DNA of 64,000 nt from Plantago major. Lineage: Eukaryota; Streptophyta; Magnoliopsida; Lamiales; Plantaginaceae. The notes below the pieces were generated by a model. The model had not been told where the DNA came from. It did no database searches and worked only from the letters and a program-made list of their open reading frames with translations. Made by a program: the position numbers and the translations under genes. The stretch covers positions 68,652,035 to 68,716,034 of the forward strand of contig CM048844.1 in the NCBI GenBank assembly GCA_026545765.1. The letters run 5' to 3'. Shown piece by piece: positions 45,229 to 57,200 of this stretch; position 1 is the stretch's first letter, and the number at the start of each line of letters is the position of its first letter.

Positions 45229-46640
45229 TAGATGCGAGACGACACCTCTCGGGACGGCATCTCTCTAGACGACATCTATTTAGATGCGGGGCGGCATCTC
45301 CTTAGATGTCGCGTCTTTTGATGTGGGGCGGCATCTCCTTAGATGCGGGGCGGCATCTCCTTAGATGTCGCCTCTTTTGATGTGGGACGACATCTCCTTA
45401 GATGCGGGGCGGCATCTCCTTAGATGGCGCCTCTTTAGATGTGGGGCGGCATCTCCTTAGATGTCGCGTCTTTTGATGTGGGGCGGCATCTCCTTAGATG
45501 TCGCCTCTTTTGATGTGGGACGGCATCTCCTTAGATGCGGGGCGGCATCTCCTTAGATGTCGCCTCTTTTGATGTGGGGCGGCATCTCCCGGGACGGCAT
45601 CTATTTAGATGCGGGGCGGCATCTCCTTAGATGGCGCCTCTTTAGATGTGGGGCGGCATCTCCCGGGACGGCATCTATTTAGATGCGGGGCGGCATCTCC
45701 TTAGATGGCGCCTCTTTAGATGTGGGGCGGCATCTCCTTAGATGGCGCCTCTTTAGATGTGGGGCGGCATCTCCTTAGATGTCGCCTCTTTTGATGTGGG
45801 GCGGCATCTCCCGGGACGGCATCTATTTAGATGCGGGTCGGCATCTCCTTAGATGGCGCCTCTTTAGATGTGGGGCGGCATCTCCTTAGACGTCGCCTCT
45901 TTTGATGTGGGGCGGCATCTCCCGGGACGGCATCTATTTAGATGCGGGGCGGCATCTCCTTAGATGGCGCCTCTTTAGATGTGGGGCGGCATCTCCTTAG
46001 ATGTCGCGTCTTTTGATGTGGGGCGGCATCTCCTTAGATGTCGCCTCTTTTGATGTGGGACGGCATCTCCTTAGATGCGGGACGGCATCTCCTTAGATGT
46101 CGCCTCTTTTGATGTGGGGCGGCATCTATTTAGATGCGGGGCGGCATCTCCTTAGATGGCGCCTCTTTAGATGTGGGGCGGCATCTCCTTAGATGTCGCC
46201 TCTTTTGATGTGGGGCGGCATCTCCCGGGACGACATCTATTTAGATGCGGGGCGGCATCTCCTTAGATGGCGCCTCTTTAGATGTGGGGCGGCATCTCCT
46301 TAGATGTCACCTCTTTTGATGTGGGGCGGCATCTCCCGGGACGGCATCTCCCGGGACGGCATCTATTTAGATGCGGGTCGGCATCTCCTTAGATGGCGCC
46401 TCTTTAGATGTGGGGCGGCATCTCCTTAGATGTCGCCTCTTTTGATGTGGGGCGGCATCTCCCGGGACGGCATCTATTTAGATGCGGGGCGGCATCTCCT
46501 TAGATGGTGCCTCTTTAGATGTGGGGCGGCATCTCCTTAGATGCCGCCTCTTTAGATGTGGGGCGGCATCTCTTTAGATGACGCTTCTTTTTTAGATGCG
46601 GGACGTGCCGCCATCTCTTTAAATGCGGGACATCATCTCT
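45229..46640. repeat. 1.4-kb minisatellite of about 37-bp units inside the LTR element
   Basis: About 37-38 units. Two main variants alternate in blocks: GGCGGCATCTCCTTAGATGTC followed by GCCTCTTTTGATGTGGG, and GGCGGCATCTCCCGGGACGG followed by CATCTATTTAGATGCGG. CGGCATCT and AGATGC words make local palindromes. The order of variants repeats over larger blocks, showing higher-order structure and recent homogenisation. Confidence 0.95.
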
Positions 46641-47179
46641 TTAGATGCTAGCCATCATATCTTTAGATGCGGGACATGACGCTATGTTTTATGAATGAGA
46701 GGTTAAGATGTTAGACATCATGTCTTCTTCTAATGCGGATAAGGGGACTTAGTAGATTCTTGGGTGGCATCTTTTTCCAGCATCTCACTTAGGCTTTATG
46801 TTTACCACTAGACATAACGTATACGTCAAGAAGTAATGAAAAGTAGGAGTAGATGGCCTCAAACCCTCTTACCGGATTATACAAAAATGAGAAGTATGTT
46901 TGTAATTAAATGATGAATTTGATTCCTTGATTGTTGAAATTCAAGTAGATCCGTATGATCATGATCGTGCCTTCACGTATGTGCTTGTATGTATGTTTTA
47001 TAACACATGTTCCTGTGGATTTGCTAACTTGGGGATTTATATGGTTCTTGTGGCAGCATGTTTGGATTGTAAAGTTTCTCCACTAGTATTTGTAGCGTGC
47101 GTTGGATAAGTTGGTAGATGGCTCAAGGGACATCTTCTAATTAACCATTGGTAGTTTTTGGTGGTTCTGAGGTGGATGA
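46641..47179. other. Non-coding interior of the LTR element
   Basis: Decayed minisatellite edge to about 46690, then unique AT-rich sequence. GTAGATCCGTATGATC at 46945-46965 and TTTATATGGTTCTTGTGGCAGC near 47036 have loose counterparts at 48000-48140, so part of this stretch is duplicated further along. Confidence 0.4.
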
Positions 47180-47500
47180 GAAGTCTAGATCCTTTTTGCC
47201 TCTTGTAAGATGAGTGAGAGGTTTGGATCTTTTTTTGCCTCTTGTAAGGTGAATGGGATATCTAGATCTTTTTGCCTCTTGTAGGATGAATGAGAGGATC
47301 TTTTTTGCCTCTTGTAAGGTGAATGGGAGGTCTGGATCTAGTTTCAGATCTTTTTTGCCTCATCTAAGGTGAATGAGATGTTTGGATCTTGTTCTAGATC
47401 TTGAAGTCCCATCTAATATGGGTGAGATGTCTAAATCTAGTCCCGTATCTTGAAGTTCCATATAATGTGGATGAGATGTTGGGATCTAGTTTCAGATCTT
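47180..47500. repeat. About 50-bp degenerate tandem repeats in the LTR element
   Basis: Six or so units of TTTTTGCCTCTTGTAAGGTG followed by AATGGGAGGTCTGGATCT. Confidence 0.8.
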
Positions 47501-47509
47501 GATCTATTA

Positions 47510-47720
47510 ATTGGTTCCCTACCAAGTTGAATCCACAACATGAGTCGTAAAAATAAAAGTAGGAACAAGTGGTATGCATCTTTTTTTTGCATCTCATTCC
47601 GCTAGTTAGCTTACCATCAGGTTGGATGTACAACATGAGTAGTAAATAAAAGTAGGAACAAGTGGTCTTCATTCTACATCTTGTTCCGCTAGTTACTAGG
47701 TTGGATAACATGGGTTGTCT
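47510..47720. repeat. About 105-bp imperfect duplication in the LTR element
   Basis: ACAACATGAGT, AAATAAAAGTAGGAACAAGT and TTCCGCTAGTTA recur in order; a weaker third copy runs to about 47830. Confidence 0.75.
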
Positions 47721-47830
47721 GATAAAATTAGAAGCAAGTGGTCATCTCCTTCTCCTGGAAGTAGGTCCGCTCCTAAGTCGTTTGAAAAAATGGATTGTCT
47801 AATAAATTAGAACTAGTGGTTCTCTCCTTG

Positions 47831-49396
47831 GTCAGCTAAGAGTTCGCTCCTATAATGGATGCATAATATTCACCCCGAAACTCTTCAAGAAGGGATCTTT
47901 AGGTATCGCACTAGCTCTTATGTATGTGTGATGAAAAAATATTTTCATCAGTATGTGGCAGACTTTATGTTGAGTTCATGATTTATGTTTTGAAATACAA
48001 GCAAACCCGTAGGCAGATGAATTTGTGTCATATCTTCCACATGCATGTGCTCGTATATTTTTCAATTTGGAGTTCTTGTGAATCAATTTCCATGTAGATT
48101 TGCTAACTTTTGGATTCATGTGAATTGCAGCGGCATGTTAGGAATCGTAAAGTTTTCTTCCCACTATTATCAGTAGCAGGTGTTGGATAAGTTGGTAAAT
48201 GGAGGTGGATCAAGGAACATCTTATGTTCAACCTTTGACTATTACCGATTCTCATATAGATGTATTTTCTGATAATATCATTAGCTCAGAGGGAGAGATC
48301 ATGTAGAATGATTCGCTACTACCAAGAGATAGTGGTAGGCAGACAAATGTCATAAAAGAGTCGTATATGCATCTCTATGTAATTGACGAGGATGATATCA
48401 AGAGAATCATGAGATTGTATGTGATATGTCGTCTTATGTATTGGTGTATTCTGCTCGGTCCGAGTTAAACACAGGTGGATTATGCTACAAGGATGGTCGC
48501 CCGCTCGCAAACATGGAGATGGAGGATGAGATTCTTGACTCTACTCCCCTTTCAATAGAGGTTCCATTCATATCTTTTGTGTAGCTGGATCGATCCTTGG
48601 ATATATTTCGTATTGTCTTGACTGAAAGTGTTTGTATCTGTATGTGTTTGCGGCATCTATATTGTGTTTCACGTTGGATCGGGATCTTTGGACTTGTGCA
48701 TTTCATAGCAACATTATGATTTATGATGTATGGTTTCTGTAATATTTATGCATCAAATTTTAAGCGCATCATATACATATTGCATCAAACACATTCTCCA
48801 AAGATACATGAAAAATAAATTTGGAAAACATATGAAACATGTCCATTTGTTTGAAATAAGATGCGGATCGGCATGACGCAAGGGTGAAAACATAATAGAC
48901 ATAAGTAAACACGTTGATATGAACTATGCATTTTCATTCTCAACAAACCATCTCACTGTAACATAATATATAAAACAACTTCATAGAATGAACACATAAA
49001 GGCTGTTCATAGCGGTTTTAGGTCGATACGTATAAAAACATAAATGCAGTTTCATTTGAAGTATGAGCGATATATGTGAGAACATAGGTGTCATTCCATT
49101 TGAATTGTAAGTGATATATGTGAAGACATATATGTCGTTTCATTTGATAGTAATCGTATAACATGCCCACAAGATCAAGAAAGTGTGAAATGAATTAGTG
49201 AGATGAACCTACTTGACATCCAACAGCTTGATAGAGTGCAAAACGTTTGAGAATCCTCCATTACCATCAAGTGGAGTGTTGCCTGTTCCCAACTGTTTAC
49301 CTCTCTCGTGGATTGTCCCCCAGTCCAAGTGCAAGTTTGAAGGACTGGTGCTTGGACTTATGGCATTTAATCCAACTTCCTGCATAAGTGACAAAG
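47831..49396. other. Non-coding interior of the LTR element towards the PBS
   Basis: No gag, protease, RT or integrase motif is visible in any frame. The stretch at 48720-49150 has loose repeats (GTGAAGACATATATGTCGTTT type). Confidence 0.5.
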
Positions 49397-49480
49397 TTAT
49401 TCTGGCTTGAAAACTTTGATTTGAGTAGCGACATCAATATCTTCCACCTCCTCGAGGACGTATTCATCTGAATGTGACAT
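49397..49480 (-). CDS. Short ORF just downstream of the PBS of the LTR element
   Basis: ATG 49480 opens a 27-codon acidic ORF (MSHSDEYVLEEVEDID... to TAA), about 40 bp into the interior on the sense strand, where gag would begin. It is not recognisable as gag. It may be a leader remnant or chance. Confidence 0.3.
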   Translation of the reverse strand: MSHSDEYVLEEVEDIDVATQIKVFKPE

Positions 49481-49519
49481 GGTTGCGTGTAGCGAGTTGC
49501 CTTTGATTGATAGCCGGGG

Positions 49520-49536
49520 CCCCACGGTGGGCGCCA
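49520..49536 (-). promoter_or_regulatory. Primer-binding site of the LTR element
   Basis: On minus, after the LTR end TCTACA and a short ATT spacer, the sequence is TGGCGCCCACCGTGGGG, a form frequently seen as PBS in plant gypsy elements. The matching tRNA was not determined. Confidence 0.7.
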
Positions 49537-49539
49537 AAT

Positions 49540-50513
49540 TGTAGACGCTTAGAAATCTACAATTGAAATTAGGTTAGAATTGGGGGGCACCAGCAACCTG
49601 CAAGGCAACAAGAAAGCACGCTGGAACGTGAGATCCAAATGGGACACCGGTGGTTTAATGGACTCATGGACTCGGTCAAGCTAGTGAGTCTGGAAGATAT
49701 GGAATAAACAATACCTAAGAGAGAGAGAAAACTTATCCTTTTTGGGATGATATAGCTCTTATGTCGGCTGGGATGAGTCGGATAGATGATCGGGTCGGCT
49801 AGGAGAGCAGTTGAGTGGACTAAGTATGGAGTCGGATGGAGGTTGAGATGCCACACTGATGGAGATGAGGGTTTCTGCTAGGAGATGGGTATTAAGGTTA
49901 AGATGATGTTCAGAGCTCAAGTATGGATGGAGAAGTAGATGATTGATTAGACGGCTGAGATAATTCTTACTAGTTAGGGTTTATCCAGTGTCGTAGTTGA
50001 TTGATTTCCGATCCTCCATGGAGTTTTCCTTCTCCTCCTTTTATAGAGATAGTTGAAGTGTATTCTCACCCATAATCCCTTATTTGTCGGGATTTAGTTG
50101 AAGAAGTAAGCCGTTGATGGAGGATGGATTTTCCCTCATCCCTTAATCTCAGTAACCGACTCCTAGTTTAGTTGGAAATGCTAGATGTAGTTGGAGAATG
50201 GTTCCTGTTGGATAACGGATCCTCCTACATCTCTGAATTCCAGTGACTTGGCCCACTCTTTTTACAATTGGACTTGGGCCGACTATTGGACGGCTAGTTT
50301 CTCAAGAAGCATTGGATTGGTCCGGCTCATGAATTGCATTGAGACGACCCATCACGTAGATATGGTCTAGTTGGTCAGGCCCAAGTTGACTTAGCGAATT
50401 ATAGGTCCTTTCGAGTAAGAACGTATTAATTGGGCTTGAGCACCTATCAAATAATTGGGCCTTGTTTGGACGTGTCCAAGCGATTGGGCCCGGAGCGTAT
50501 TTTTGCCATTACA
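49540..50513 (-). repeat. 5' LTR (sense on minus)
   Basis: Partner of 42611-43575. It keeps the GGGCCCGGAGCGTATTTTTG segment next to its TGTAATGGC start on minus. Confidence 0.95.
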
Positions 50514-50574
50514 GTAGCCATCTGCAACATTTGAATCTAACAGAGGGCCTATATGTAATTTGCCCTAAGAAATA

Positions 50575-51811
50575 TCAAAACTAATATGAAAGTTTCACGG
50601 GTTCTTCTATGGTCCATTTGATTTTTGATCTTACAGTCCATATCAAATCGCTAAAACCGGTGAGGCAATCGCCCTATCACAATTTTTCCCCATTAATATT
50701 TAAATTTAAAAAATACAAATATTATTAAAATTATTCAAATTTACCTTCTAATTTATTTTAATAATATAATAATATTTATTTTACCATTACGTATTTGTTC
50801 AGTATTTTTAAATTTGATAGAATAAATTTGTTAATTTTGTATTGGCTGCATGTTGTAAAACAGGGCGTAGAAAAACCCAAATTTCACAATCCCAACTTTG
50901 CTAACTTACCAGCGCAAACATTCTGTTTCCACACAATTAAAATAAGTCTGTTCTCCCAAGGCTTCTTGATCAGAATTTTGCAAGATTGGAGTTGCATAGA
51001 ATGTTATCTTCAGTGTTTCTTTCATAAATAAAGCTAGATTTTGGCGAAGCAAGGGCAGATGGCATAATATGCTTGAGGCACATGTTAATGCATTTCATAA
51101 CAAAACTTATAGAGAACGTTAAAAAGACCAATAGATGACCATGGGATCCTTTTATTTTGGGATTAGGCTTAGAATATCCCACACCAAGACCATGTAAACT
51201 AACATATCATATAAGCTGGATAACCTTATTTTTAATAAAACTTTTTAAGGGGACGATGACACAACTTAATATAGTATCAGAGCATGCTTAAGTTGACGAT
51301 GGGTGCCCCAACCGATAATTCGGGCTTACTCAAAGATTAGAATATCCCACGTCGAAAATAATGCAAACAACATATAAACTGGAAAACCTTCTCATTAATA
51401 AGTCATTTTAAAGGAATAATGACACAACTTAATAGAGGCAAACATTCAAAGAAATGTGTATCAAAACCTTGCTAGCTGGACGAATTCAGCGAATGAGTCC
51501 CCACGATACTCCAACTTCTATGGTGAAAACCAGCTTGAAGTCAGTCTGGACCTGGTGCTTTGTTAGGGTGACAAAGGTCTGGTCCGCCGAGACCGATCCA
51601 GTGAGTTTGGGCTAAAGCCTAAAGAGCTTAGCATAAAAGTCCAAACCATGTTCTTGTAGACTGTACTTGTAACGTGACTCAGTTTCCATCCACTAATTCT
51701 ACCACAATAACTTTATACATGGAAGAATTGAACGAGGCTCATTCTATAACATGATTACAGAACCCACAACTAAATATGCATTTACCAATCAACAAAAACC
51801 AATTGCGCGCG

Positions 51812-51868
<57 letters not shown>

Positions 51869-51894
51869 TTGTATAAAAAATGGTAATTCAAAGT
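50575..51894. other. Intergenic region between the MULE and the LINE
   Basis: No gene seen. A diverged duplicated unit of about 90 bp occurs at 51164-51255 and 51341-51430 (AGAATATCCCAC, AACATATAAACTGG, AATGACACAACTTAAT), with GTATCAGAGCATGC between the copies, a word usual near plant retroelement primer sites. A CT-rich ORF at 50795-51031 has no domain. Confidence 0.4.
51804..51864. repeat. Compound (GC)n(AC)n(AT)n microsatellite
   Basis: GCGCGCGC, then ACACACAC, then about 44 bp of AT repeat. Confidence 0.95.
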
Positions 51895-51959
51895 AAGAGT
51901 AGTGTTGAGGGGGAATTACCAAGTGCACGAAAATGTAGAGAGAGAGAGATCCTAGTGAG

Positions 51960-54286
51960 AGAAACTTTAGTGCCAACACTAGGTACCCGACCGCTCACCG
52001 GCCACGAAATGTTAATCTCCATAGCCATAAGCCTTCCCTTTTCGCTTGCGGTACCTTAGATCATCGTAGGGTTCCCTCGAGCAACGCGTTTGGAGATGTC
52101 AATCGGAATCCATTAGGAAGTAAGAGTGTGGGACAGAAGAAATGGGTAGAAAAGATAATGGAAGTTTCAAGGACACTATATGTAACAAACTTCCCTGAGG
52201 AGTGGACTGCAGTTGACGTGAAGGAATTGCTGGCAAAATTCTGGCCGGTTGTGGATGTGTTTTATGCCGAATAAAAGAAACTTTGGAGGGAAAAAATTCG
52301 GTTTTGCAAGATTTGAGAGATTTGCGAATTTGAGTGAGATTCTAATGGAACTGAAAGGGCTGTGGATCGGAAACTTCAAGATTCTCGCTAACAGAGCAAA
52401 ATTTGATAGGATGGAAGAGAAAAAATCGGGGCTGAACAACACCAAGAATGTGTTTTCCATTCTTTCCAGAAGAAGAGAAGAGGAGGTCAGCTGCTGAAAA
52501 AGTCGAGGGAGGAGCGGCCAGACGGTCTCGGAAAATAAAGAAGCTGAGGCAAAGGCTAATCTTAAGAGTTGGAAAGAACCGGGAGTGGAGAAATCGAATC
52601 GGGTCTCCGATAAGAGTGTGGTAAATTTCTTTTTCTCTCAAAAGAAAGAAGCTGTCATGTGGGCAACGAATAGTGCAATATGTGAAATCAAGGAAGGATT
52701 AGAGGCTGATGATGTTATTGATTTTCTCCTGTCCAAAGATTTGTTAGGATTTAAAGTCAGCCAAATGTCTAATGAATTACGGGTTCTGCATTCAAATTGT
52801 AAAGAAGATCTTCATAAGATGTTAAATGAGGAGTCATCTTGGTTGGATTTAACGTTCAACTCGATTAGTGCATGGAAAGAATCTGATGTTAACGGATGGC
52901 GTAGGGCTTGGGTCGACGTGCATGGCATTCCATTAAATGCATGGTGCCCACAGTTATTCAGATTGATTGGAAATAGGTTGGGCAAGACTGTGGAAATTGA
53001 TACAGCGACTGTGGAAAGACTTGATTTAAGGAAAGGAAGGGTGTTGGTTGATACACCAATCTTCAATGGCATTAGTAGAAGCTTCGTGATCAAAATCTGG
53101 AATAAGACATATCCGATTAATGTTAAGGAAGTATGTTGCAATCATGAGACCAGAGTGGTTGAAGCCGGTGTTGTAGATGACGGTCCGCCAAAGTCGGAGG
53201 CATCGGATCCTGATGAATTCGAATCGGATGAGGAAGATGAAGAGTCTCTGGAGATGGATTTGGGGGGGGGGGGGTTAACAATTTACTGAGTAATGATGGA
53301 GCACTCAATGAAGATGGGGAAGGGGAGTTTTTATTCAATCGAAAATGTAAAGACATGTATACAGGAGAAAAGGTGTCTAGGGCTTTGGAAGGAATTAGTG
53401 AGCTGAACAAAGGCAATGAGGTTTTAATGTCTGGAGGAATTGGGAAGAGTAGGAAGTAATTTGGCCAGAGCTGGAGAATATTGTTTTGGGCTCACCTGTC
53501 GATCAATGGGCTTCAAAAAATAAGAAGGTGGTAGGCCCAGAAGATAGTAGCAGCGTTGGCCCTGTTTAGTTGGGTCAAAATAATAAGGATTTAGAGGACA
53601 AAGAGGGATTTAGTCAAGTCAAGAGTACTTCAATTGGATTAGGCAAGAATAAAGAGATAAAAGACAATGAAAATTCTGACAGTACTTCACAAGATATTTT
53701 GGAACCAACTTCTTCTGATTGCTTAAACCAAAAAGAAAAGGAAAACATGGGGAAAACATCTAAAGCAGCTGGTGGCGATCTGGAAGATCAGGAGGAGGAG
53801 GATGCAATCTCGGAGGATCCGTTCAATTTATATCCGCTTATTATATCTGGTGCAAAGCGGGGGCCAAGAAAGCAGAAAATGAAAGTGTTGAACAGATTGA
53901 GCACTAAAGGCAAAGCGATGAGAAAAGGCGATGGTGCGAAGGTTGGAGATGGCGCGGTTGAAGGGATTATGAGAAAACTCAAGCGAGGGCGAAGACTCAA
54001 GAGTGCAATTGAAGATGATGGTATTGAGAAAGCAAGTCTTGAGGGTGGAACAGTTCTCTCTGATAGTGAGATCAGGGCATGTAATGAGACTCTGATTCGA
54101 ATGGGCGAGTTGGACGCAAGGGAGTTGTGCAAGATAGGTAATAAGTGTGGGTTGCTAAATAAGGAGACAAGAGAGTCGACGATTAAATTGTTCAGAGATT
54201 GGGACGCAAGAGATTCAAGGTCAGGGGAGGTGAATGAGATTAATTTGGTATTGGGGACTCAAAATCTTTGCGATGCGGATAATTAG
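51960..54286 (+). pseudogene. LINE ORF1 with RRM and DUF4283-like domain, broken
   Basis: Open in one frame from about 51960. The RRM has RNP2-like TLYVTNFP (52175) and RNP1-like KKFGFARF (52290), with a frameshift near 52260 between them. A stop at 52495 (TGA) interrupts the frame, which continues to a DUF4283-like region (52640-53130) with WRRAWVDVHGIPLNAWCPQ and LIGNRLGKTVEID. An acidic stretch and a G12 run (53264-53275) shift the frame. The Lys/Glu-rich C-terminal part (53570-54286) follows a TAG at 53567. L1-type plant LINEs with an RRM in ORF1 are known, for example the BNR group of beet; the protein would bind LINE RNA. No CCHC knuckle is seen. The first start codon is uncertain because a TAG follows the first ATG of this frame. 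Confidence 0.75.
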
Positions 54287-57200
54287 TTTCAATGTTAGAG
54301 GTTTGGGAGGTAAATGACAAAAATGGGCTGTGAAGGAGGTGGTGGCACAAGAAAAAGCAGTTTTGATTTGCATTCAGGAGTCGAAGTTGGAATTTGTGGA
54401 TCAGAGATTAGCGTGTATGATTTGGGGTAATAAGGACTGTGGTTGGGTATTCAATGGATCTGAGCATGCTTCTGGCGGCCTTGTGTGTTTGTTGGACAGT
54501 GCAGTATTTGTAAGACAAGAGTTATGGGGTGAAAAGGGCCTTCTAGGGGTGTCCGGGTTGTGGGAGGGCGTACTTGTGAACATCGTCAATGTGTACGCAC
54601 CAAGCAAAGCTGAGGATAGAAGAGAGTTGTGGGGAATATTACTAGAGAGAATGAGGGGAAAGGAAGAAGAAAGGTGGTGTATTTGTGGTGATTTCAACTA
54701 TATCAGATGTGAGGAGGAGCGTCGTCGAAGTGGTGTGGGTGGCAGAAAGAAGGAGATAAGGATGTTCAATGACTTCATTAATAATTCGAGATTGGTAGAC
54801 CTTCCGTTGGAGAGACGGAAATTTACGTGGTACAAGGACAATGGGAAGTGTTGTAGCCGACTTGATAGGTTTCTCTTATCAAATGCTTGGATCTCAAAAT
54901 GGCCTAATCTTGTGCAACTTGGATTAACAAGAAAAATCTCGGATCACACCGCTATTGTTTTAAAAGAAGAAGTGGTGAATTGGGGTCCTAAACCGTTCAA
55001 GTTTGTAAACGGTTGGTTAAAAGAGCATGGATTTAGAGAAATGATAGAGGAGGCGTGGAAGAGCTATAAAGTAGTGGGATGGAAAGGCTTTGTCATTAAA
55101 GAAAAATTGAAAGTGGTAAAGGAAAAGATCAAAGAATGGCAGAGAGCGAATTTCGGAAACTTAGATTCGAGGATTGAGAAGAAAACCGAGGAGGTAAATG
55201 ATTTTGATATCAAACTGGAGGAAAATGAGTTGGGCGCTGATGAACTACTAGAACGGAATAAGGCGTGGGCTGAGCTAAATAAATTGATGGAACTGAAAGA
55301 CAATATCAGGCATCAACAAGCAAAGCAACAGTGGGTGAAGTTTGGCGACACAAACTCCAGATTTTTTCATCGAAGTGTGGAAAGAAAAGGACGTGCAAAA
55401 AGTTTGAAAGGAATCAGAGTTAACGGAAGATGGGTGGAGGGGTCTAAAGAAGTGAAGGATGGAGTTCTCAGGTATTTCGAGAATCGTTTTGTGGCAAATC
55501 AAACTCCACTCAGCAAGCTGCCAGACTGTATGAGTGGCAGTCAAATCAGTGCGCAGAACATAGAGATATTGGAGGAGAAATTTTCAGAAGCTGAAATAAG
55601 AGGTGTGGTGTGGGATTGTGGCTTGGAGAAAAGTGGGGCCGGACGGCTTTAATTTCACCTTTTTTCATGCATTTTGGGAACTGATCAAGGACGATTTGGT
55701 GAGCTTTTTTGATGAATTTCATGCCAAAGAAAAACTGGTCAGGGGTTTGAATTCATCCTTTATAACCTTGATTCCTAAATGCTTGAATCCGATTGCTATC
55801 GAGGAGTATCGTCTGATTTCCATAATCGGTGGTATTTATAAGATTTTAGCAAAGGTCCTTCCAAACCGGCTGGCAAAAGTGGTTGGAGAGGTAATATCTA
55901 TGAATCAGTCTGCTTTTCTTGGGATCACAACATTCTAGATGGTGTAGTGGTTGCTAATGAGGAACTGGATGAAGCGAGGAAGGGTAAAAAACAAATGTTC
56001 ATGTTCAAGATTGACTTCGAAAAAGCTTACGACTCCGTAAGTTGGGACTATTTGTTGGCTATGCTGAAAATCTTGAACTTTGGTGAGAAATGGTGTCAAT
56101 GGATCATGGAGTGCGTCTCTACGGCTGAATTGTCGGTGCTAATTAATGGAAGCCCTACCAAGATGTTTAGATTGGGAAGGGGCTTGAGACAAGGGGACCC
56201 GTTGTCACCGTTTCTTTACTTAGTTGTGGTGGAGGGATTGAGTCGGATGATGTAGAGGGTGAATGCAAGTGGAATTTTCAGCCCTTTGAATATTGGAAAG
56301 GACAAGGTTGAGTTATTGTTAGGAAATATCTGTTTAGTTTTGATCAGTACACCATAATGACTTACCTTAGTTCAGAAAGGTATCTAGTAATCTTGGTTCA
56401 CTTGAACATTGTAAAAGAGGAAGTGTACTTAGTATGATTAGTCTAGTAAATCTTGTATAGGATGTTAGGTCTCTGAATGTAATTTTATATCTTTGAAGAA
56501 GACCAAGAAGAAGACATCCAGCAGAAAGAGCTCAACTATCTGAGTAGAGGAAGTAGTGTATTTAGGAATCGAGAGAAGATATTTGTAAGGTGAACTCAAA
56601 TATCTGTCTTAGTGGATTCTAGGTCTGAGAAAGGCCGAAGTGGATTAGTTGAAGGATTACGCCACCTTCAGATACCACTATAAAGCTACTGTGTTATTTA
56701 CTTTCTGCACTTACTTTCTGCCTTTACTTACTTGCAAAGTAATTTACACACTTTACTAGCTTGCTGAGCACGTGCACTTATCAGAAAGACTTCCTCTATT
56801 CTGATTATAAGTATCAGAAAGTTACCCAACTTTCTGAGAAACTGTTTTATCGACAAAAATTTGAAAAGACTATTCACCCCCCAAGTCTTTTACTTTGTCG
56901 TTATCTGGACCAACAGTTATCTCATCTCCAATACGCCGACGATTCCATCATTATGGGTGAAGCTAAGAAGGAGAACATCGAGGTGTTGAAATGTGTGTTG
57001 CGGTGTTTCGAGATGGTTTTGGGGCTCAAAATTAATTTTCATAAAAGCTGCTTGGTGGGTAACAACATTGAGAAGGAGGTGTGTGAAAATTGGGCTCATG
57101 TGTTGAATTGCGAGTTGGCAAATATTCCTTTTATGTATCTGGGTCTTCCCATTGGTGCTAAACCTAGTGATAGACATATTTGGAATAAGGTGGTGGAAAG

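Larger units (their letters stand above)
42611..50513 (-). mobile_element. Non-coding LTR retrotransposon (LARD-type), 7.9 kb, TSD GTAGC
   Basis: Two LTRs of 965 and 974 bp in the same orientation flank 5964 bp without gag-pol. GTAGC occurs at 42606-42610 and 50514-50518. The PBS-like TGGCGCC at 49530-49536 and the purine tract at 43576-43591 place the sense strand on minus. The interior has a 1.4-kb minisatellite, other tandem repeats and a stretch with gene-like splice signals. It needs proteins from another element. It sits in the right terminal repeat of the MULE. Confidence 0.92.
37092..50565 (+). mobile_element. MuDR-like MULE, interrupted by an LTR retrotransposon
   Basis: Terminal repeats start GGGAAAATTACATATACC (left) and, inverted at the right, GGGCAAATTACATATAGG. 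They continue with TACCAC(T/C)(C/T)AGATCAACAATT on both sides once the 7.9-kb LTR element is removed. Nonamers TAAGAATTA (37083-37091) and TAAGAAATA (50566-50574) match at 8 of 9, the MULE TSD length. Cargo is a decayed MURA transposase on plus and a GRF zinc-finger ORF on minus. Without the insert the element is about 5.6 kb. Confidence 0.9.

Noticed and set aside
45229..46640. CRISPR-like array
   Set aside because: Repeats lack unique spacers of constant length and lie in a plant LTR element; it is a minisatellite.
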